DNA of 64,000 nucleotides. Source: an uncultured Lachnospiraceae bacterium. Its GTDB lineage: Bacteria > Bacillota > Clostridia > Lachnospirales > Lachnospiraceae. The notes beneath the pieces were generated by a model. It saw only the letters and a program-made list of their open reading frames with translations, searched no databases and had not been told where the DNA came from. The position numbers were made by a program, and so were the translations under genes. Shown piece by piece: positions 59,164 through 64,000 of this stretch. The stretch is from contig CANPTH010000008.1 of assembly GCA_947576945.1 (NCBI GenBank), positions 1-64,000 on the forward strand, in the 5' to 3' direction. Numbering within the stretch: position 1 is the stretch's first letter; each line of letters starts with the position of its first letter.

Positions 59164-59646
59164 ATGAGAGAAGAATTATTGGCGATCGTGGAAAGGAACA
59201 GCCGTATTGATTTAAGAGAGCTGGCTGTCATTCTGGGTGTGGAAGAGATCGATGTGGTAAATGAACTGGCGGCTTTGGAAGCTGAGGGGATCATCTGCGG
59301 CTATCATACGATGATCGACTGGGAGAAGACTTCCATAGAGAAGGTGTCGGCGCTGATTGAGGTGCGCGTGACACCGCAGCGCGGGCAGGGTTTTGACAAG
59401 ATTGCGGAGCGGATCTATAAGTATCCGGAAGTGAATTCCGTGTACCTGATCTCGGGCGGCTATGACCTGCTGGTGACTCTGGAGGGGAAATCCCTGAAAC
59501 AGATCTCCGGTTTTGTGTCGGATAAGCTGTCCACGCTCGAATCGGTGCTCAGTACGGCAACGCATTTTATCCTGAAAAAGTATAAGGATCACGGTACGGT
59601 CCTGACGAAAAAATACGAGGATACGAGAGAGAAGGTGACACCGTGA
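59164..59646 (+). CDS. Lrp/AsnC-family regulator
   Basis: MREELLAIVERNSRIDLRELAVILGVEEIDVVNELAALEAEGIICGYHTMIDW. Confidence 0.9.
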   Translation: MREELLAIVERNSRIDLRELAVILGVEEIDVVNELAALEAEGIICGYHTMIDWEKTSIEKVSALIEVRVTPQRGQGFDKIAERIYKYPEVNSVYLISGGYDLLVTLEGKSLKQISGFVSDKLSTLESVLSTATHFILKKYKDHGTVLTKKYEDTREKVTP

Positions 59647-60812
59647 GAAATCCGTTAGCTGATAAAGTAGTAGAGATCAAACCGTCCGGGATCCGCAAAT
59701 TCTTCGATATCGTGACGGAGATGAAGGATGCCATTTCCCTGGGCGTCGGGGAACCGGACTTCGATACGCCGTGGCATATCCGGGACGAAGGTATTTATTC
59801 GCTGGAAAAGGGGCGGACTTTCTACACGTCAAATTCCGGCTTGAAGGAACTGAAAGAAGAAATCTGTCATTATACGAAGAGAAAACAGGGTGTTACATAC
59901 GATCCGAACCATGAAGTGCTGGTCACGGTGGGCGGTTCGGAGGCCATCGACATCGGCCTGCGCGCGATGCTCAACCCGGGGGATGAAGTGCTGATCCCGC
60001 AGCCCAGTTATGTTTCCTATGAGCCCTGTGCTGTGCTGGCTGGCGGCGTGCCGGTGATCATCGAGTTAAAAGGGGAGAACGAGTTCCGTCTGACGGCGCA
60101 GGAGCTGGAAGACGCCATCACCGACAAGACGAAAGTGCTGATCCTGCCTTTCCCGAACAACCCCACGGGGGCGATCATGGAGCGGAAGGATCTGGAGGCG
60201 ATCGCGGAGGTGATCCGCAGGCATGATATCTTTGTCATGTCCGACGAGATCTACGCAGAACTTACCTACAAAGAGAAGCATGTTTCGATCGTGGAAATTG
60301 AAGGTATGCAGGAGCGGACAATTCTGATCAACGGTTTCTCGAAGGCGTTTGCCATGACCGGATGGAGGCTGGGCTATGCCTGCGGACCGCGGGAGATCGT
60401 GGAGCAGATGACGAAGATCCATCAGTTTGCCATCATGTGTGCTCCCACAACAAGCCAGTATGCGGCAGTGGAAGCGCTGCGCAACGGGGACGATGATGTG
60501 AAGGAGATGCGGATGGCCTATAACCAGAGAAGGCGCTATCTGCTGAATGCCTTTCAGGAGATGGGACTGGAATGCTTTGAACCCTTCGGGGCTTTCTACG
60601 TGTTCCCGTGTATTAAAGAGTTTGGCATGACCAGCGACGAGTTTGCCAGCAGATTCCTGGCGGAAGAAAAGGTGGCTGTGGTGCCGGGAACGGCTTTTGG
60701 CAACTGCGGGGAAGGGTATCTGAGAATTTCCTACGCTTATTCTCTGGACAATCTGAAAGTTGCGATCGGGAAGCTGGCGGCTTTTGTGGAAAGGCTGCGG
60801 GCAGAGAAATAA
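59643..60812 (+). CDS. PLP-dependent class I/II aminotransferase
   Basis: ISLGVGEPDFDTPWHI; LPFPNNPTGAIM; SDEIYAEL; INGFSKAFAMTGWRLGY. Confidence 0.95.
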   Translation: MRNPLADKVVEIKPSGIRKFFDIVTEMKDAISLGVGEPDFDTPWHIRDEGIYSLEKGRTFYTSNSGLKELKEEICHYTKRKQGVTYDPNHEVLVTVGGSEAIDIGLRAMLNPGDEVLIPQPSYVSYEPCAVLAGGVPVIIELKGENEFRLTAQELEDAITDKTKVLILPFPNNPTGAIMERKDLEAIAEVIRRHDIFVMSDEIYAELTYKEKHVSIVEIEGMQERTILINGFSKAFAMTGWRLGYACGPREIVEQMTKIHQFAIMCAPTTSQYAAVEALRNGDDDVKEMRMAYNQRRRYLLNAFQEMGLECFEPFGAFYVFPCIKEFGMTSDEFASRFLAEEKVAVVPGTAFGNCGEGYLRISYAYSLDNLKVAIGKLAAFVERLRAEK

Positions 60813-60814
60813 TT

Positions 60815-61306
60815 ATGCATATCATATTACATCAGCCGGAGATTCCGGCAAATACGGGGAATATCGGCCGTACCTGTGCAGCAACAGGTACGAGCCTTCA
60901 CCTCATTGAACCGCTGGGATTTCGGTTGGATGAGAAGTCGATCAGGCGGGCCGGCATGGATTACTGGGAACATCTGGATGTCACCCGCTATATGAATTAC
61001 GAAGAATTTAAGCGGATGCATCCGCAGGCCAGAATCTGGATGGCGACAACCAAAGCCAGACAGGTCTATTCGGACGTTGCTTTTGCGCCGGATGACTTTA
61101 TCATGTTCGGCAAGGAGAGCGCCGGCATTCCGGAGGAAATTCTGGTGGAGAACGAGGAGATGTGCATCCGGATTCCCATGCTGGAGCAGATCAGGTCGTT
61201 GAACCTCTCCAATTCTGCGGCCATTGTGCTGTATGAGGCGCTGCGGCAGAACCGCTTTCGGGAGATGCAGACGCAGGGGGAGCTGCACCGGCTGCAGTGG
61301 AGCTAA
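60815..61306 (+). CDS. trmL: tRNA (cytidine(34)-2'-O)-methyltransferase (SPOUT)
   Basis: MHIILHQPEIPANTGNIGRTCAATGTSLHLIEPLGF; NLSNSAAIVLYEALRQ. Confidence 0.93.
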   Translation: MHIILHQPEIPANTGNIGRTCAATGTSLHLIEPLGFRLDEKSIRRAGMDYWEHLDVTRYMNYEEFKRMHPQARIWMATTKARQVYSDVAFAPDDFIMFGKESAGIPEEILVENEEMCIRIPMLEQIRSLNLSNSAAIVLYEALRQNRFREMQTQGELHRLQWS

Positions 61307-62940
61307 AATTCCTTCGGAGTGACGCCGTAATATTTCTTGAATACGGTATTAAAATGTTTTACGGATACAAATCCGGTCTGTTCTGCCACGGTGTAAACCC
61401 GGATATTCGGGTTTTGCCGCAGCAGTCTGGCAGCCTGCTCCATTCTGATGCGGAGCAGGTATTTCGTGTAGGATTCCTTTAACGTCTTATGAAATAGATC
61501 GCTTAGATAGCTGCTGTTTATCCCGCAGTATGCGGCCACATCGGAGAGGGAAATATTTTCCTGATAGTGCGACAGGATATATTCTTTGGCCTTTGTGACG
61601 ATCTCACCCGGTTCTGCGGCAGGCGCTTTGGAAGAGGGAATGAGTGTGCAGATGGTATTGGACAGCAGCAGGGTACAGGCGGCCTCGTCCGGCATCCCTG
61701 AGGGCAGGTGGAGGTCGATCTGATGGAAAAGCTCTGTATATGCGCTCCTGCGATAAGCAGGATTTATTTTTGCGCGCTTGCAGATGATCTGGATCAGGTA
61801 GGAGCCAAGGCGCAGTAAGGCGGCAAAATTTTCCTGGGCAGGACAGTCCCGGTTCTGGTCTATTGAAGAAGAACCGGTGGATAAGCCCGGGGATGTATGA
61901 AAAAAGAGAGAGAGCATTTTGCCGATATCCAGATATATCCTGTCCGGAGAGCCTGTGAGGTAATCGGTATAGAACTGTTCTTCCAGAGCGTGCATGGACC
62001 TGATAAAATCATCGTAGCCGGCGGTATCAAAGGAAAGATAAAGGGTACCGCTTCTGAGCAGGGAAAGAGGCGCCATGTGGTTGACTTCCTGCAGGGCATA
62101 AGGAAGCTCCATGATATCCTTTACGCACGGGCTTCCGTAGACAAGGTTTTTGGGCATATTTTCGGCAGAGGTTCTTCGGCACAGCTCCTTATGAAGTTCA
62201 TGGATGTTCTGTGTAAGGGCCGGGAGATCGGAAGCTGTCAGCAGGATATAAGTAGCTCCGTCGGTATTATAAAGCGTCGTATAGCCGAAGTCTGCGCAGA
62301 TGTCCTGCAGAAGCTGGTTCAGGCGCAGATGATCTGTTGTCACATCAAATGCCGTGCGGTTCTTTAACAGCAGTTCAAGGGTATCCGGCAGGCATTTCAA
62401 CAGTATATGGTGGCTGGACGGACAGTAGAGTCCGCAGGATTCCAGTCTTTGGAAAAGGTCATAGGTCAGAGCGGTATTGCCTTCCAGAATAGAGCTGAAG
62501 AGGGCTTTTTTCAGTTCCTGTTCTGTGGAAACGGACTCACCGGAGAGGAACGCGGAGGCCGGCTGTTTCTCCAGACGCCTGGCGATAGACTCCAGCAGGA
62601 GGATCAGATTCTGGTCAACAAGGGGCTTCAACAGATAATCAGTCACCCGGTACTGAATGGCAGATCGGGCATACTCGAAATCATTATAGCCGGATATGAT
62701 AATGACAATGATGTCCGGGAAATTATCGGCAATATATTTAGCAAGACTTAAGCCATCTACTTCCGGCATCTTAATATCGGTAATGACTACCTCAAAGTGC
62801 TGCTTCTTTAACAGTTCGATCGCTTCCAATCCGTCTTTGGCGATACCGTTCACCTGGAATTTGTCAGTGAAGGAAGGAATACTGTTGGCAAGGTAGGTGC
62901 GCATCAGTTTTTCGTCATCGACAACTAATATATGGTACAT
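61303..62940 (-). CDS. AraC-type response regulator (YesN-like)
   Basis: MYHILVVDDEKLMRTYL; VVITDIKMPEVDG; C-terminal AraC HTH. Confidence 0.93.
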   Translation of the reverse strand: MYHILVVDDEKLMRTYLANSIPSFTDKFQVNGIAKDGLEAIELLKKQHFEVVITDIKMPEVDGLSLAKYIADNFPDIIVIIISGYNDFEYARSAIQYRVTDYLLKPLVDQNLILLLESIARRLEKQPASAFLSGESVSTEQELKKALFSSILEGNTALTYDLFQRLESCGLYCPSSHHILLKCLPDTLELLLKNRTAFDVTTDHLRLNQLLQDICADFGYTTLYNTDGATYILLTASDLPALTQNIHELHKELCRRTSAENMPKNLVYGSPCVKDIMELPYALQEVNHMAPLSLLRSGTLYLSFDTAGYDDFIRSMHALEEQFYTDYLTGSPDRIYLDIGKMLSLFFHTSPGLSTGSSSIDQNRDCPAQENFAALLRLGSYLIQIICKRAKINPAYRRSAYTELFHQIDLHLPSGMPDEAACTLLLSNTICTLIPSSKAPAAEPGEIVTKAKEYILSHYQENISLSDVAAYCGINSSYLSDLFHKTLKESYTKYLLRIRMEQAARLLRQNPNIRVYTVAEQTGFVSVKHFNTVFKKYYGVTPKEF

Positions 62941-62944
62941 AGTC

Positions 62945-64000
62945 TTAACCTCCAATCTGTTTATCGGGAATGTGCAGGATAACGGTGGTTCCTCTGCCAC
63001 AGTCAGAAGCAATGTTGATCCGGGTGTCTTCTCCGAATTTCAACAGCAGCCTTTTACAGATGTTGATCAGGCCGATGCTGCCCTGTGGTGGGGTGGAATC
63101 TTCGGCATTGTGTCTGTCATGGGCAGGATTTTTCGGCAGCGCGCTTACCGTACAGATCTGTTCGTTGATCTGTCGGAGCTTTTCGGGCAGAATGCCCGGG
63201 CCGTTATCGGTTACCTGAATCAGATATCCTGCGGATTCCGGACGGGCCAGAATCTCAATATGAGCGGCATTTCTGGACTTCTCGCAGCCATGTTTTATGG
63301 CATTCTCAACAAGGGGCTGTACGGAAAGAGAAGGGATCTGACAGTGGTACAGCGTCGGGTCGATTTCCATATGATAGGTCAGTTTGTCCTCATAGCGCAG
63401 CTGCATGATGGAGAGATAGTCCAGGCAGATCTGTATTTCGTTTTGCAGAGAGATTTCTTTGTCAACATTCATGATACCGCCCAGATAGGAGGAAAAAGCC
63501 TCGATGGCGCGGACAGCGCTTTGGCTTTCACCACATTTGACAAGCAGGCTTATGGTATTTAAAGTGTTGTACATAAAATGCGGTTTAATCTGACTGCAAA
63601 GGGCGTTGTATTGGGATTCTTTGTATAGATACCGGGTCTCGTAAACCTCCTTGACCAGCTGGGTATTTTTGAGGACGAACCGGCGCAGATTATTGACCAT
63701 CCGGTTAAAGGACAGGGTCAGATAACCGATTTCGTCCTGTGTCTGTACGGGCGCCTGCACAGACAGGTCTCCATCTTCCACCTTGCGCATCAGCTGTACG
63801 ATGGTGGTGAGCGGGGATAGAAATCTTCTGATAAAAAAGGTAAAAAATGCAATGGATACCATCACGCAGGCCGTGGTCAGCAGTATGGTTTTCTGCATAT
63901 TTTCCCGCATCGGTTTCATGAGTTCCCCGTAAGAGTTCAGGGCAATGATCTTAAGTCCCGAAGAGGCGATGGTGTAATGATTCCAAATATATTTCTCACC
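62945..64000 (-). CDS. YesM-like sensor histidine kinase (truncated by window end)
   Basis: HAMP; ALCSQIKPHFMYNTLNTISLLVKCGE; PLVENAIKHGCEK; frame stays open to base 64000. Confidence 0.93.
   Translation of the reverse strand, partial: GEKYIWNHYTIASSGLKIIALNSYGELMKPMRENMQKTILLTTACVMVSIAFFTFFIRRFLSPLTTIVQLMRKVEDGDLSVQAPVQTQDEIGYLTLSFNRMVNNLRRFVLKNTQLVKEVYETRYLYKESQYNALCSQIKPHFMYNTLNTISLLVKCGESQSAVRAIEAFSSYLGGIMNVDKEISLQNEIQICLDYLSIMQLRYEDKLTYHMEIDPTLYHCQIPSLSVQPLVENAIKHGCEKSRNAAHIEILARPESAGYLIQVTDNGPGILPEKLRQINEQICTVSALPKNPAHDRHNAEDSTPPQGSIGLINICKRLLLKFGEDTRINIASDCGRGTTVILHIPDKQIGG

Overview
64 kb of a low-to-moderate GC Firmicute chromosome, probably Clostridia/Lachnospiraceae-like (inferred from gene content: VanW, AI-2E permease, T-box proS, LytTR/GHKL two-component system, reverse-type rubrerythrin). 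Most of the window is ordinary: a sucrose/fructan module (ROK fructokinase, LacI regulator, YesL, ABC transporter, GH32), a LytTR/GHKL two-component system divergent from an FtsX-type ABC exporter, a rubredoxin/rubrerythrin/PerR oxidative-stress set, HAMP kinase/OmpR regulator, two tandem O-antigen-ligase-like proteins, NahK-like kinase, T-box plus proS, ackA, BlaI/M56, amidase, tRNA-Gly, REC/HPt pair, galK/galT, VanW, AIR-synthase-like protein, Lrp, aminotransferase, trmL and a YesM/YesN pair. An accessory patch at about 17.6-23.2 kb carries an AAA-ATPase/PD-(D/E)XK-type protein, an overlapping ATPase + TOPRIM-like gene pair (candidate defence system) and several decayed genes. The strongest observations are: (1) two near-identical 195-bp elements in inverted orientation bracketing the sugar ABC operon; (2) a G8 tract in the lipobox codons of the sugar-binding lipoprotein that puts the gene out of frame by one base; (3) a ~277-bp TIR element with TA flanks inserted in a relic ORF whose frame is restored exactly on in-silico excision; (4) the ATPase/TOPRIM pair; (5) two perfect LytTR-type direct repeats at 22-bp period; (6) several short dispersed repeat families. 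All functional names come from motif and sequence recognition by eye; no database search was run.
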